In this document: positions 55,489-63,815 of the stretch, piece by piece | Position numbering within the stretch: the stretch's first letter is position 1 | Layout of the letters: each line of letters begins with the position of its first letter | Assembly: GCA_016712885.1 (NCBI GenBank) | Contig: JADJQF010000002.1 | Location: 806,001-870,000, forward strand | Length of the DNA stretch: 64,000 nt | Source of the DNA: Candidatus Flexicrinis proximus | GTDB taxonomy: Bacteria; Chloroflexota; Anaerolineae; Aggregatilineales; Phototrophicaceae | Direction of reading: 5' to 3' | Program-made: the position numbers and the translations under genes | Notes under the pieces: generated by a model | Told to the model about the DNA's origin: nothing | Database searches by the model: none | What the model saw: the letters and a program-made list of their open reading frames with translations, nothing else

Positions 55489-56292
55489 TTACGGAGTGGC
55501 GACCGCCTCTGGAGCAGCCGTCGGCAGCAGACTAAAGTCAAACTCAACCGAATCCAAAATCGCCTGTAGTTCGGAGCGCGTGGCGGAAGTCATCGCTTCG
55601 ATTGGTTCGGTATAGGCATAGAACGCGAAGTTAAGACCATCGACATTGAGCGCCGCGAACCAGCCGTGAATACTTGGCAGATTGTCCGGGCATTGGTTCG
55701 CAGAATACACGGTGCCGCGTGCAGTGCGACCGCCGACGCTGAACGTGCGTTCCTCTTCAAACGAGTACTCGCAGGTTGGTTCAATGACCGCGAACAACAA
55801 CATGCGAAGCGCATCGGCATAGACATTGAGCGTCCGATCGCCAAACTCGGGAACGATACTGTTGAAGCCGAAGAGGATCGTCACGACTCCGGTCCCACCA
55901 GGCACTGGCCCACTGTAGTATCCAAAAGGGACGACAGACATTTCGTCGGCAGCGGCGGGGAGCATTATCGCATCGCTGACTAAGTTCCACCCGGACGGCA
56001 AGTTAAGTCGTACCGGCGGCACAATATCGGTTTGAAGCAGCGGGCTGATAGTAACGACAATCCTGGTGGCCTCCGGTTCCGCGCTGACAGTGGGCGGGAT
56101 CGGCGTCACAGAAGGGGGTATAGCCCGCGGCGTATTGGTCGGCACCCGTGTTTCCGTAGGAGACACAGAGGTTGGCGGCGTGCCGGCTGGGGGTCTGGGT
56201 GTATCGGGACTCAGTGATGCCTGTGGTGCCGGGACGGTGGCCTCGCACGCTGCCAGCAGGAGCATGGAGGCGACGATCAAAAGTCGGATCAT
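55489..56292 (-). CDS. Lipoprotein of unknown function
   Basis: The 267-aa product has a lipoprotein signal (LLIVASMLLLAACEATV; lipobox Cys at 16) and a P/T-rich linker to about residue 70. A folded domain of about 180 aa follows with two cysteines in a conserved-looking loop (CEYSFEEERTFSVGG, NQCPDN). The C-terminus reads SATRSELQAILDSVEF. This layout resembles proteins that bind a ligand at the outer face of the membrane, but I recognise no family. It overlaps the SRAP gene by four bases (ATGA) and precedes the M23 gene by 14. Confidence 0.75.
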   Translation of the reverse strand: MIRLLIVASMLLLAACEATVPAPQASLSPDTPRPPAGTPPTSVSPTETRVPTNTPRAIPPSVTPIPPTVSAEPEATRIVVTISPLLQTDIVPPVRLNLPSGWNLVSDAIMLPAAADEMSVVPFGYYSGPVPGGTGVVTILFGFNSIVPEFGDRTLNVYADALRMLLFAVIEPTCEYSFEEERTFSVGGRTARGTVYSANQCPDNLPSIHGWFAALNVDGLNFAFYAYTEPIEAMTSATRSELQAILDSVEFDFSLLPTAAPEAVATP

Positions 56293-56966
56293 AACAACGT
56301 GCCCTGCCCTCCGACCGGTGCAATCAGATCAGCGCCTTCCGTGTTGGCGCCGTTGACCAATTTCGAGACTTCGTACGCGTGCATCCTTTCAGCCGGATAC
56401 GGCTGCAGGAAAGAGAGTGCCTCTTCCGCCCTCATCTCCCCACTGAAGAGCCACTCAGAATAAGATTCCTTCGGAAGGATAATCGCCATCCGGTTATGGA
56501 ACTGCCGGATGTAGTCATTAGGCTCACCGGTCAGTATTGTGCAGCTGTTGAGTTCGTCGCCGTCAGGGCTGCGCCATGTCTCCCACAAACCGGCAAAGGC
56601 AAAAACCGGATCGCCATCAAGATGAATGTACATCGGGTTCTTGCCTTTTTCCGGCCATTCGTAAAAGCCATTGGCGGGAACCAGGCAGCGCCGGCGCTTC
56701 AAGGCATTCTTAAATGACGGTTTCTCGGCAACGGTCTCCGCACGGGCGTTGAACATCTTGCTGCCAATACTGATGTCTTTAGCCCACGAGGGGACGAGAC
56801 CCCAACGGTGAAACGTCAGCTTTCTTGGTTCGGCGTTGGTTATCACGGCTACGGGCTGCGTCGGCGCGATGTTGTAGCGCGGCGCCATCTGAACCATCGC
56901 TCCTTCAAGGCCAAACGCTTCCAACAATGTGGCAGCATCAGCAGTCAATACGAATCGTCCACACAT
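56289..56966 (-). CDS. SRAP-domain protein (YedK/HMCES-type abasic-site DNA binding)
   Basis: The 225-aa protein starts MCGRFVLT; after Met removal Cys2 is the nucleophile that forms a thiazolidine crosslink with abasic sites in single-stranded DNA. The other active-site parts are seen: YNIAPTQPVAV, LVPSWAKD, FNARAETVAEKPSF, CLVPANGFYEWPEKGKNPMY (Glu) and HNRMAIILP with its conserved His. All are intact, so it is probably functional in shielding abasic sites. It overlaps the lipoprotein gene downstream. No LexA box is seen just upstream. Confidence 0.95.
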   Translation of the reverse strand: MCGRFVLTADAATLLEAFGLEGAMVQMAPRYNIAPTQPVAVITNAEPRKLTFHRWGLVPSWAKDISIGSKMFNARAETVAEKPSFKNALKRRRCLVPANGFYEWPEKGKNPMYIHLDGDPVFAFAGLWETWRSPDGDELNSCTILTGEPNDYIRQFHNRMAIILPKESYSEWLFSGEMRAEEALSFLQPYPAERMHAYEVSKLVNGANTEGADLIAPVGGQGTLL

Positions 56967-56974
56967 CGCAGCTC

Positions 56975-57256
56975 CTACTTCTTCTGTGGCGGCCTGCCCA
57001 TTTCGGCGATTTGACGCAGCACGGTCAGCAGCGCCAAAGCGATGGAAAATATCTGACCTGTCGAGACCGGCTGGCGGCCTTCGGGGTTTTCGTTGGAGGC
57101 GCGATCAAAAAAATACGCACCGAGCAGACCTGCAAACAGCCCGCCGATGACGCCAAACAGGTAAGGCCGGCGGTCAGGCGGGGGCGGCTTCGGCGTGACA
57201 ATCGTCAACCCATTACGAGTTGGAAGACTGGTCTGATTGTTTGGACTGCGCTGCAT
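56975..57256 (-). CDS. Small single-TM protein
   Basis: The 93-aa protein (ATG 57256, with AAAGGG upstream; 57277 is an alternative) has a proline-rich N-terminus (VTPKPPPPDRRP). A glycine-rich membrane helix (LFGVIGGLFAGLLGAYFF) follows, with a C-terminal amphipathic segment. It is unrecognised. It overlaps the gene before it by about 44 bases and lies 8 bases before the SRAP gene, so it belongs to the same operon. Confidence 0.65.
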   Translation of the reverse strand: MQRSPNNQTSLPTRNGLTIVTPKPPPPDRRPYLFGVIGGLFAGLLGAYFFDRASNENPEGRQPVSTGQIFSIALALLTVLRQIAEMGRPPQKK

Positions 57257-57689
57257 CGCTGCGCCCTTTCGCTCCATCTTCGGGATCGAACACGCTCCAA
57301 AGCGGTTCTAACCGTTCAATCGCCGCCGCAAAACCGATAAACCGGTTCCCCACAGAGATACTCTCCGTTTGCACGCGACCACGGGTTTCCGCCGCAGTCC
57401 GCTCCAATTGTATCAGGCGCTGCGCCGTCAGCTTATCTGCCCGGGAAAGCCCCCAGATCCCCACAAATACACCCACGACCAGCAGCAGCATAATCAGCAG
57501 CATGGGCAGCAGGCACAGGGTTACCAGCAGCGTATTGGCGACCACGGACATGTTACCGACGGTAAGCAGAGCGGCGGTTGCCGTCACAAAGACAACTAGC
57601 AGTACCACGGCGGCAAACGGCCACCACACCCGTCTCCTTGCCTGAGCAAGCGCACCTATTTTAGCGGATTCAAACTCATCCATCATCAC
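57213..57689 (-). CDS. Two-TM membrane protein of unknown function
   Basis: The 158-aa protein has two long hydrophobic segments (FAAVVLLVVFVTATAALLTV; LLPMLLIMLLLVVGVFVGIW). They are followed by a coiled-coil-like helix (KLTAQRLIQLERTAAETRGR) and a polar S/Q-rich tail. The N-terminus offers three in-frame methionines (57689, 57686, 57683). It overlaps the following small-TM gene in another frame, suggesting coupled translation. I recognise no family. Confidence 0.65.
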   Translation of the reverse strand: MMMDEFESAKIGALAQARRRVWWPFAAVVLLVVFVTATAALLTVGNMSVVANTLLVTLCLLPMLLIMLLLVVGVFVGIWGLSRADKLTAQRLIQLERTAAETRGRVQTESISVGNRFIGFAAAIERLEPLWSVFDPEDGAKGRSDAAQSKQSDQSSNS

Positions 57690-57696
57690 AGCGTCG

Positions 57697-58203
57697 TCAT
57701 CGCGTCACCGAACCGTCGTCAAAAACACCAGTTGGATGGCATCCCCGCCCGGCGCGTGCCGCTTTGCCTTCAAGTTCACGGAAGTGATCGTAGTAGAGTG
57801 TGTCGGGTGCGTAGCGGACCACTTCGGCCCACCCTTCCTCAACCATGCGCTCATTGATCGACAGCTCGCCAACATAAACGTAGCGCAAGAGCCGTCCGTA
57901 CTGGTCGGTATCGCTAACGTCTGATACCAGCGTGACGGTCTTATCGTCCACCAGCAGCCTGTTGGCACGTACCGCTTCCGAATAGCAGACTTCGTCTCGC
58001 TCAGGCGTATTGACGCCGATGTAGCGAACGCGGAATTCCTCGCCGTCAAGCTCCACATCGATCGTGTCGCCATCAATCACTGTGACAACGCGGGCCGACT
58101 CGCCTTCAACGCCACTGCCAGAACTACCCGGATCCTCGATCGGCACATCCAGCGAGCAACCCGCGAGTAAGAAAATCAGACCAATCAGACCCCATCGAGT
58201 CAT
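57697..58203 (-). CDS. Thermonuclease (staphylococcal-nuclease-fold) lipoprotein
   Basis: The product is 168 aa from ATG 58203 (MTRWGLIGLIFLLAGCSL), which gives a lipoprotein signal with Cys16; the frame is open further upstream but without a signal. The SNase domain (about 35-160) has the metal/catalytic residues in VIDGDTIDVELDG, VRYIGVNTPER (Arg and Glu) and GRLLRYVYVG (second Arg). These correspond to Asp21, Arg35, Asp40, Glu43 and Arg87 of the staphylococcal enzyme. It is thus likely an active surface-anchored nuclease. It heads the operon 57697 to 54497. Confidence 0.9.
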   Translation of the reverse strand: MTRWGLIGLIFLLAGCSLDVPIEDPGSSGSGVEGESARVVTVIDGDTIDVELDGEEFRVRYIGVNTPERDEVCYSEAVRANRLLVDDKTVTLVSDVSDTDQYGRLLRYVYVGELSINERMVEEGWAEVVRYAPDTLYYDHFRELEGKAARAGRGCHPTGVFDDGSVTR

Positions 58204-58357
58204 ATCGTTGCTTAAATACCCGTTGCCTAATCGTCGCTTTATCATAGCACAGATGTGTAGACTAAGCGGTGGCGCGTAGTTTATAGTTCCATCATTCAAA
58301 GCGGAGAAGTCGTGTACTGCGGCATACTCGGACATGACTTCGGCGAGGAACAGATTG

Positions 58358-60118
58358 ATGCAATTGACCCGGAAATCTCTGCTGCTGGTGCTACTGGCAG
58401 CTATGTGTATCCCACTATCGGCGCAAGATACTGGACCGGAACAAACCGTCAGCGCCTTCCTGAGTGCGTGGAATATCAAAGATAGTGCGGCCATGTGGTC
58501 TGCGCTTAGCCGCCAAAGCCAGGATGCATACCCTCAGCAGGTGTTTGAGAACCGCTATACCGTAGCGAACACGGCAATGGGTCTGGACCGCCTGACATTT
58601 ACGATTACTGGCAGCTCGATTCAGGGGCTGACCGCCCGCGTGGATTACGACGTTGTCGTCACCTCGGGACTATTCGGACAAATCAACGATCCGAACCGAA
58701 CGATGCGTCTGGTCAACGACAATGGTCGATGGGGCATCGCATGGTCGAGCATGGACATCTTCGCGGAGCTGCCCTCGATTGGCGAACTCACCTCCGATGG
58801 CCGCCTCAAAGAGCGCGGCAACATCTACGACCGTGACGGTCAGATCATCGCTGGACCGGGCGTGATCGTGACGCTCTACACCGCGCGCCAGCGCATCGCA
58901 GATGAAACCGCCTGCAAGTCGCTGCTCGCCCGAGTCACCCGCCGCCCCTACGCCGCGTTCGACCGCCTTTTTGCGACAATGACCATCGCTGAGACGATCT
59001 TCTACCTCGGCGAGATCAATCAGACAGATTACCTGGCAAATGAAAGTTCCCTCACGAGTGTCTGCGGCGTGACTACGCTTGAACGCCAGGGGCGTACATA
59101 CTTCGGTAACAACGCGATGTCACATACCGCGGGATACATCGGACAAATGAGCGCCGAGCAGCAAGGGGAGTATGTGTCCCGGGGCTACAGCGTGGGCGAT
59201 ATGATTGGCCAGGGCGGCGTAGAGCGTATGCTCGAACGGGACCTGGCTGGAACGCCCGACCGTGTACTGCGGATAACCGAACCGGGCGGCACGGTTCTGC
59301 GTGAGTTTGCCAGTACCGGCGGGACAGATCCGCTACCCGTACAATTGACGATCGACCGGGACCTTCAGCTGGTCGTGGCGCAAGCGATGGCCGATGCGTA
59401 TGACTATGCGTATCCGAACTGGGGGAACCCGACCGTGTCCGGCGATGGCGCCGCAGTCGTGCTGGATGTCAGGACAGGCGAAATCCTGGCTATGGTGAGT
59501 TTTCCTCTGTTCGACCCGCTGTTGTTCGACCCAAACTCGCCTGAGCCGGCCCGGCGCGTCGAACTGCTTCAACAGGTCGCCTCGGATACACGTCAGGCAT
59601 TCTTCAACCACGCCGTTCAATCGCGGTATACGCCGGGGTCGGTCTACAAGCTGATTACGGCCACCGCCGTGTTGAACGAAGGCCTGATTGCGCCGGGCGA
59701 ACTCTTCACCCGTGCACTGAGATGGCAGGGGCGACCGGTGGGCGATGATGTTGACAGCCGCCCGGATTGGCGCGAAACTGACGAATACCCGCCCGCAGGA
59801 GACATCACGCCGGCCGAAGCCATCATGGCTTCGTGTAACCCGTTCTTCTTTCAGTTCGGCGCGGAACTGTTCAACGCACAGGGGAACAGACAGGCGGAGT
59901 ACGCGCGAATGCTCGGCCTCGGCGAGGCCTATAACATCTTCGGAGGCACAATTAAGGAAGCGACTGCTGATGTCGACAATCCAACCTTCACGAGCGAAGC
60001 GATCAGCGTGGCCGTGGGACAGCGAAACGTGACAGTGCCCCCATTCAGATGGCGGTTGCGGTTGCAGCCCTGGCAAACGGCGGGACATCGTATAAGCCGA
60101 CTCTCGTGCGACAGGTAG
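58358..60118 (+). CDS. Penicillin-binding protein 2-like, N-terminal part of a frameshifted gene
   Basis: This class B transpeptidase crosslinks peptidoglycan outside the membrane. ATG 58358 (MQLTRKSLLLVLLAA) has GAGGAA upstream and gives a signal/anchor; 58334 lacks this. An NTF2-like MecA_N domain (about 25-120), a dimerisation domain and the start of the transpeptidase follow. Active-site S428-V-Y-K431 and S492-C-N494 are present. After VGQRNVTVPP the frame goes wrong: a C5 run at 60038-60042 needs one more C to read IQMAVAVAALANGG. The last 27 residues are out-of-frame. A sequencing or assembly error in the homopolymer is the simplest reason. Confidence 0.85.
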   Translation: MQLTRKSLLLVLLAAMCIPLSAQDTGPEQTVSAFLSAWNIKDSAAMWSALSRQSQDAYPQQVFENRYTVANTAMGLDRLTFTITGSSIQGLTARVDYDVVVTSGLFGQINDPNRTMRLVNDNGRWGIAWSSMDIFAELPSIGELTSDGRLKERGNIYDRDGQIIAGPGVIVTLYTARQRIADETACKSLLARVTRRPYAAFDRLFATMTIAETIFYLGEINQTDYLANESSLTSVCGVTTLERQGRTYFGNNAMSHTAGYIGQMSAEQQGEYVSRGYSVGDMIGQGGVERMLERDLAGTPDRVLRITEPGGTVLREFASTGGTDPLPVQLTIDRDLQLVVAQAMADAYDYAYPNWGNPTVSGDGAAVVLDVRTGEILAMVSFPLFDPLLFDPNSPEPARRVELLQQVASDTRQAFFNHAVQSRYTPGSVYKLITATAVLNEGLIAPGELFTRALRWQGRPVGDDVDSRPDWRETDEYPPAGDITPAEAIMASCNPFFFQFGAELFNAQGNRQAEYARMLGLGEAYNIFGGTIKEATADVDNPTFTSEAISVAVGQRNVTVPPFRWRLRLQPWQTAGHRISRLSCDR

Positions 60119-60546
60119 GCGGCTTCGACGGCACCGATATCCGGAGGACCTATGCCCCGGAGGTGATCAGTACGATCGACTTCGCGCCTGGCGTACTAGA
60201 AGAAATCCAGGAAGGGATGTGCGGAGCCACCACCAACGAAGATCTCGGCACAGCATGGCGGCGGTTTAACGACGCACCGTATCGTGTTTGCGGGAAAACT
60301 GGTACGGCGCAGACGGCGCGATATCCAAACGCATGGTTCGTCGCCTACGGGCCGGCAGAGAATCCAGAGATCGCCGTCGCGATTGTGGTATCGCAGTCAC
60401 TGGAAGGCTCCCAGGTCAGCGCCCCGATCGCGCGGCGGATCTTCGACTACTATTTCAATGCTTCGGAGCCTAAAGTATATCCCGACTGGTGGGCGATCGG
60501 GCCGTATGTCCCGCTTAACATACCGGTTGGAAGTACCGGCGGATGA
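60049..60546 (+). CDS. Penicillin-binding protein 2-like, C-terminal part of the frameshifted gene
   Basis: This frame continues the transpeptidase after the C5 run. It begins MAVAVAALANGGTSYKP, which in intact homologues follows directly after the VTP-hydrophobic-Q motif. It contains the third active-site motif KTGTAQT, with Lys at 60295-60297. The segment ends with a typical PBP2 tail. Restoring one C at 60038-60042 joins both parts into one protein of about 730 aa with all three motifs. On its own this piece would have no signal and no catalytic Ser, so it is not an independent gene. Confidence 0.8.
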   Translation: MAVAVAALANGGTSYKPTLVRQVGGFDGTDIRRTYAPEVISTIDFAPGVLEEIQEGMCGATTNEDLGTAWRRFNDAPYRVCGKTGTAQTARYPNAWFVAYGPAENPEIAVAIVVSQSLEGSQVSAPIARRIFDYYFNASEPKVYPDWWAIGPYVPLNIPVGSTGG

Positions 60547-60615
60547 GTTTCCGACGTTCACATCGGACTGTTAGAACTTTCAGGCAGTAGTCACTGCTTT
60601 TACTGTGGAGGATAC

Positions 60616-60891
60616 ATGAACGATCCGATAGTACGCTGCCCGTCATGCGATGGTTACGGGTGGCTCACGGATGAATTCAGCGGCGCAACAGGCGACTGCG
60701 ACTGGTGTGCGGGTACCGGATATGTATACCGGAACGAGCGCGGGGTTGATCGCCCGATTCCTCCTGAGGACTACGGTCCGGTCTCGGCCATCCTGGAGGG
60801 CCTGGAACACGATCGACTGCGTGAGATGGGGTATTCCGGATCGGCAATCCACCCGGACGAACAGGAAATCAGAAAGCGAACCGACGAGTAG
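60616..60891 (+). CDS. Small zinc-finger-like protein with two CxxC-x-G-x-G motifs
   Basis: The 91-aa protein has two DnaJ-type cysteine motifs, CPSCDGYGW (8-16) and CDWCAGTGYVY (28-38). These resemble one half of the DnaJ zinc-binding centre and could bind one zinc. The C-terminal 50 residues are charged and helical (PVSAILEGLEHDRLREMGYS). There is a strong ribosome-binding site (GGAGG). It lies 70 bases after the penicillin-binding protein. No J-domain is present. A role as a small folding or RNA-contact protein is only a guess. Confidence 0.75.
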   Translation: MNDPIVRCPSCDGYGWLTDEFSGATGDCDWCAGTGYVYRNERGVDRPIPPEDYGPVSAILEGLEHDRLREMGYSGSAIHPDEQEIRKRTDE

Positions 60892-60967
60892 CCCCACCGA
60901 GTATTGATATTCCGACGATACGGGGGCTGCGCTCCCCCTCGCTCATTCGCGATCAACGGGCAGGCAA

Positions 60968-60997
60968 CAAAAAACCCCGGATCAGATCCGAGGTTTT
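60968..60997 (-). terminator. Rho-independent terminator of tRNA-Gly
   Basis: On the minus strand, AACCTCGGATC and GATCCGGGGTT pair with one mismatch, followed by TTTTTTGTT. It starts just after the tRNA 3' end. Confidence 0.85.
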
Positions 60998-61000
60998 GTG

Positions 61001-61072
61001 AGCGGGTGACGAGACTCGAACTCGTGACATTCTGCATGGCAAGCAGACATTCTACCACTGAATTACACCCGC
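61001..61072 (-). tRNA. tRNA-Gly (GCC)
   Basis: The minus strand forms a cloverleaf with acceptor GCGGGTG/CACCCGC. The D-loop lies in TTCAGTGGTAGAA, the anticodon loop in CTTGCCATG (anticodon GCC) and the T-arm in CACGAGTTCGAGTCTCGT (T-loop TTCGAGT). Length is about 72 and the CCA end is not encoded. A promoter is upstream and a terminator downstream, so it is a single-gene unit. Confidence 0.94.
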
Positions 61073-61083
61073 AACGTACGCAT

Positions 61084-61112
61084 AAGATAGCACAGGACAA
61101 AACTCAGGTCAA
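61084..61112 (-). promoter_or_regulatory. Promoter of tRNA-Gly
   Basis: On the minus strand, TTGACC (61112-61107), a 17-base spacer and TATCTT (61089-61084), 11 bases before the tRNA. The rest of 61113-61269 shows no gene. Confidence 0.7.
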
Positions 61113-61269
61113 GGGCAACAAAGCCGATTGGAGGGCTAGATCCGGCGGCTTATACGGATATCCCCATTTACTGGTGACTCTGGTATGCAGAGGACACCCG
61201 GCTTGATTCAGAGTCCTGCGCCGGTAGCGCAGCCCTCATCCCGTCGACCAAGCTCTGCTGGCTTCTGCC

Positions 61270-63732
61270 CTACTCAGTCAGCTGTTCGGAGGTCGTGTTG
61301 GGAAGAAAGAGTGCTATCCCCGCCCCGATCAAGCACAAGACAGCGGCGAGCAACCCCAGCTCCGCCAATACCTCGACTGTGATATTGGCTGCGGCCGTCA
61401 CACTTTCCAGGCTATCGACCGCGCCGACGCGTTGAATCAGCTGGGTGTTCACCCGCGTCAGCGCAATACTCGTCAGCGTCGAGACACTCAATGTCATGCC
61501 TACCAGGCGAAGCACGATGACCAGAGCAGATGCAACTCCACGATGATTGTCGTCCGCCGAATTTATGACAGAAGCACTCACCGGCGAGAAGGTCAAGCCA
61601 ATTCCGATCCCGACAACCATCATTTCCAGTACGACTGTCAGGTCAGTTACGGTATAGGTCCAGGTGCGCCAGACCAGCAGAAACCCGACCGCCGCAAGGA
61701 CGAGACCCCCTACAGTGGTTTTTCGAATGCCGATCCGCTCACTCAACCAGCCACCGGGAATCGCCGCAAGCGCCATCGGCACGGTCAGCGCGCACAGCAT
61801 CAGCCCGACCAACAGAGCCGTCTGCTGAAGGGTTGAAGCGCTTTCCTGCCGGACATTTACCAGAATTGGAACTGTGACCAGGCCGACAAAGAGAACGTAG
61901 CCTATGAACAGGTTGGTCAGCAGGCCGATGGACACACTGCGCCGCCTGAACATAGTCAGGTCGATGAGCGGGTCTTTTCGCCGTCGTTCGACAAAGATGA
62001 ATATCAGGAACGAGGCGACCGCGCCAAACAATACCGGAAGGGCATAGGCGGGAAGCGGCGACAATTCGTCAAAACTCGAGACATCGACCCCCACCTCGAT
62101 GTTCGCCCCCAGCCCAAGGGTCAGGCCTGCCAGCGCCAGCACGATCAGGATTGCCCCGAGATAGTCGAAGCGGCCTTTTACTCGCACATCCGGCACACCC
62201 CGGAGAGCATATAGCATCAAAAACAGGGCTCCAACGGTGAGCGGGACATTGACCCAGAAAAGCCCTTGCCAGGGCATAAACTGGACGGCAATCCCGCCAT
62301 AGAGGTGGCCCAAGACCCACCCCAGGGTATCTACTGCGCCAATTACACCCAACGGGCGGGCGCGCTTGTTGGCGGGAAAAACGTCGGCGACCAGGGCGAG
62401 GCTGACTGGCACCAGCGCACCGGCACCCAGCGCCTGGATCACCCGCCCGACAATAATCACTGCGAGATTGACGTCCGGACGATCCGGCACCTGGCCGAAG
62501 CGCAGCAGCAAACTGTAGAGAAAGTCGGTCGGCGCGCCGTGAGCCACCGCGACGAGAATCGAGCCTGCTGCGAAAATAATCAGGCAGATGACATATACGG
62601 CGCGCCGGCCAAGGAGGTCACTGACCCGACCCATAAACGTCATGCTGATTGCATAGGCGAGCAGATAGCCGCTGACAATCCACGCGGCGTCATCCAGGCC
62701 CGTCTGGAGCGGGATTTCGAGATCAACGATCAGTTCAGGCAGGAAGGCAGATACGACAGTGAGGTCAAGGGCGCCGATGAAGACCGGTACGCTGACGATA
62801 GCGACAATCGCCCACGGACTGAAGCGCGCGGCTGCGGGCGAGCCGGTCGTCTTATGGATACGAGGCCAGAGAACAACCGGGACTGCAATGGCCGCACCAA
62901 CAACCAGCGCAAACAGCCCCAACTGCACTAAAGCTTCGAGCGGGATTTTCCCCGCGGTTGCAGCGGCCGGAATCACAACGGCGGGAGCCGACCATGATAC
63001 AGCCGGCGGGGGCACGATGTCCGAGACGGCGTTTATGTCATAGACACTGATTGTCCAGCGGGTCGGTTCCTGCTGAACTTCTGTGGCGGTATCGGGGATT
63101 TCAAGGACCAGCCGCGTCGGAAAACCGGTGTTCTCGTCAATAAAGACTTCCAGCGGGAGCACGCCCTGCACATTCAGCAGACCTACCACCAGCGCGCTGA
63201 CTTTGGGGCCACTTGCGATTCCGCGCAGATGATGGACTGGCGTGCCATTCTCCAGGACAGTGCGGCCGATATACGACAGGTCGACCAGGCTGGTCAGGGC
63301 TGCCTGAAAGCCGCTGTCTTCCGCTATCAATCCAACCGGATTGAACCCGGGCGCAAAATCGCTGTTGACCCATTCAAGCTGGGAAAGCCGAAACCATTGA
63401 TCGGTATTGAGAGAGAATACTTCGATGTCCATCGCCAGCCGAGGAAACGTCTGGGTGACGATCCGAACGCTGGCCTGCAGAACATCCGGGCTTACATACT
63501 GGGCACGGGCAAAGCGGAACTGTACATTGACAACCCCCGCGCCGAGAATGACGGGGATTTCGTAGTCTGCGCCGGATTGCTCGACATAGAGTCGAAACGT
63601 ACTTGCGGCACGTACCGCATCGGCAGCTTTTGTGAGTAGAGCCATCGGTTCAGGTGCGGATTGACGCGAGTCCGTGGCGCATCCCGATAATACCAGCAGC
63701 CCGATCAGGGCAATTACAATGAACTTACGCAC
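61270..63732 (-). CDS. Fusion of an LppX/LprG-like lipoprotein domain with an MFS transporter
   Basis: The 820-aa protein has a lipoprotein signal (LIGLLVLSGCATDS; lipobox Cys18). A soluble domain (about 28-240) shows the LppX_LprAFG pattern: ALLTKAADAVRAASTFRLYV, then FNPVGLIAEDSGFQAALTSL, then HHLRGIASGPKVSALV and VFIDENTGFPTRLVLEI. A TM segment at about 265-289 leads to a 12- to 14-helix major facilitator with motif A GRVSDLLGRRAVYV (368-381) and a DHA2-like SGYLLAYAISMTF. In mycobacteria the separate LprG lipoprotein and P55 (Rv1410c) MFS pump act together to move lipids. Here both lie on one chain. The GTG start has GAGGGG upstream. Confidence 0.88.
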   Translation of the reverse strand: MRKFIVIALIGLLVLSGCATDSRQSAPEPMALLTKAADAVRAASTFRLYVEQSGADYEIPVILGAGVVNVQFRFARAQYVSPDVLQASVRIVTQTFPRLAMDIEVFSLNTDQWFRLSQLEWVNSDFAPGFNPVGLIAEDSGFQAALTSLVDLSYIGRTVLENGTPVHHLRGIASGPKVSALVVGLLNVQGVLPLEVFIDENTGFPTRLVLEIPDTATEVQQEPTRWTISVYDINAVSDIVPPPAVSWSAPAVVIPAAATAGKIPLEALVQLGLFALVVGAAIAVPVVLWPRIHKTTGSPAAARFSPWAIVAIVSVPVFIGALDLTVVSAFLPELIVDLEIPLQTGLDDAAWIVSGYLLAYAISMTFMGRVSDLLGRRAVYVICLIIFAAGSILVAVAHGAPTDFLYSLLLRFGQVPDRPDVNLAVIIVGRVIQALGAGALVPVSLALVADVFPANKRARPLGVIGAVDTLGWVLGHLYGGIAVQFMPWQGLFWVNVPLTVGALFLMLYALRGVPDVRVKGRFDYLGAILIVLALAGLTLGLGANIEVGVDVSSFDELSPLPAYALPVLFGAVASFLIFIFVERRRKDPLIDLTMFRRRSVSIGLLTNLFIGYVLFVGLVTVPILVNVRQESASTLQQTALLVGLMLCALTVPMALAAIPGGWLSERIGIRKTTVGGLVLAAVGFLLVWRTWTYTVTDLTVVLEMMVVGIGIGLTFSPVSASVINSADDNHRGVASALVIVLRLVGMTLSVSTLTSIALTRVNTQLIQRVGAVDSLESVTAAANITVEVLAELGLLAAVLCLIGAGIALFLPNTTSEQLTE

Positions 63733-63815
63733 GCTTTCCCCTCATGAGATTGCGAGTCGCTCTAGCACAGTATACGTGTAAAGAGGCGTCAGGGTCACGC
63801 CCGAGTTCGGGAAGT

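Noticed and set aside
60771..61206. Frames crossing the tRNA-Gly gene
   Set aside because: They consist of tRNA and terminator sequence and have no domain content.
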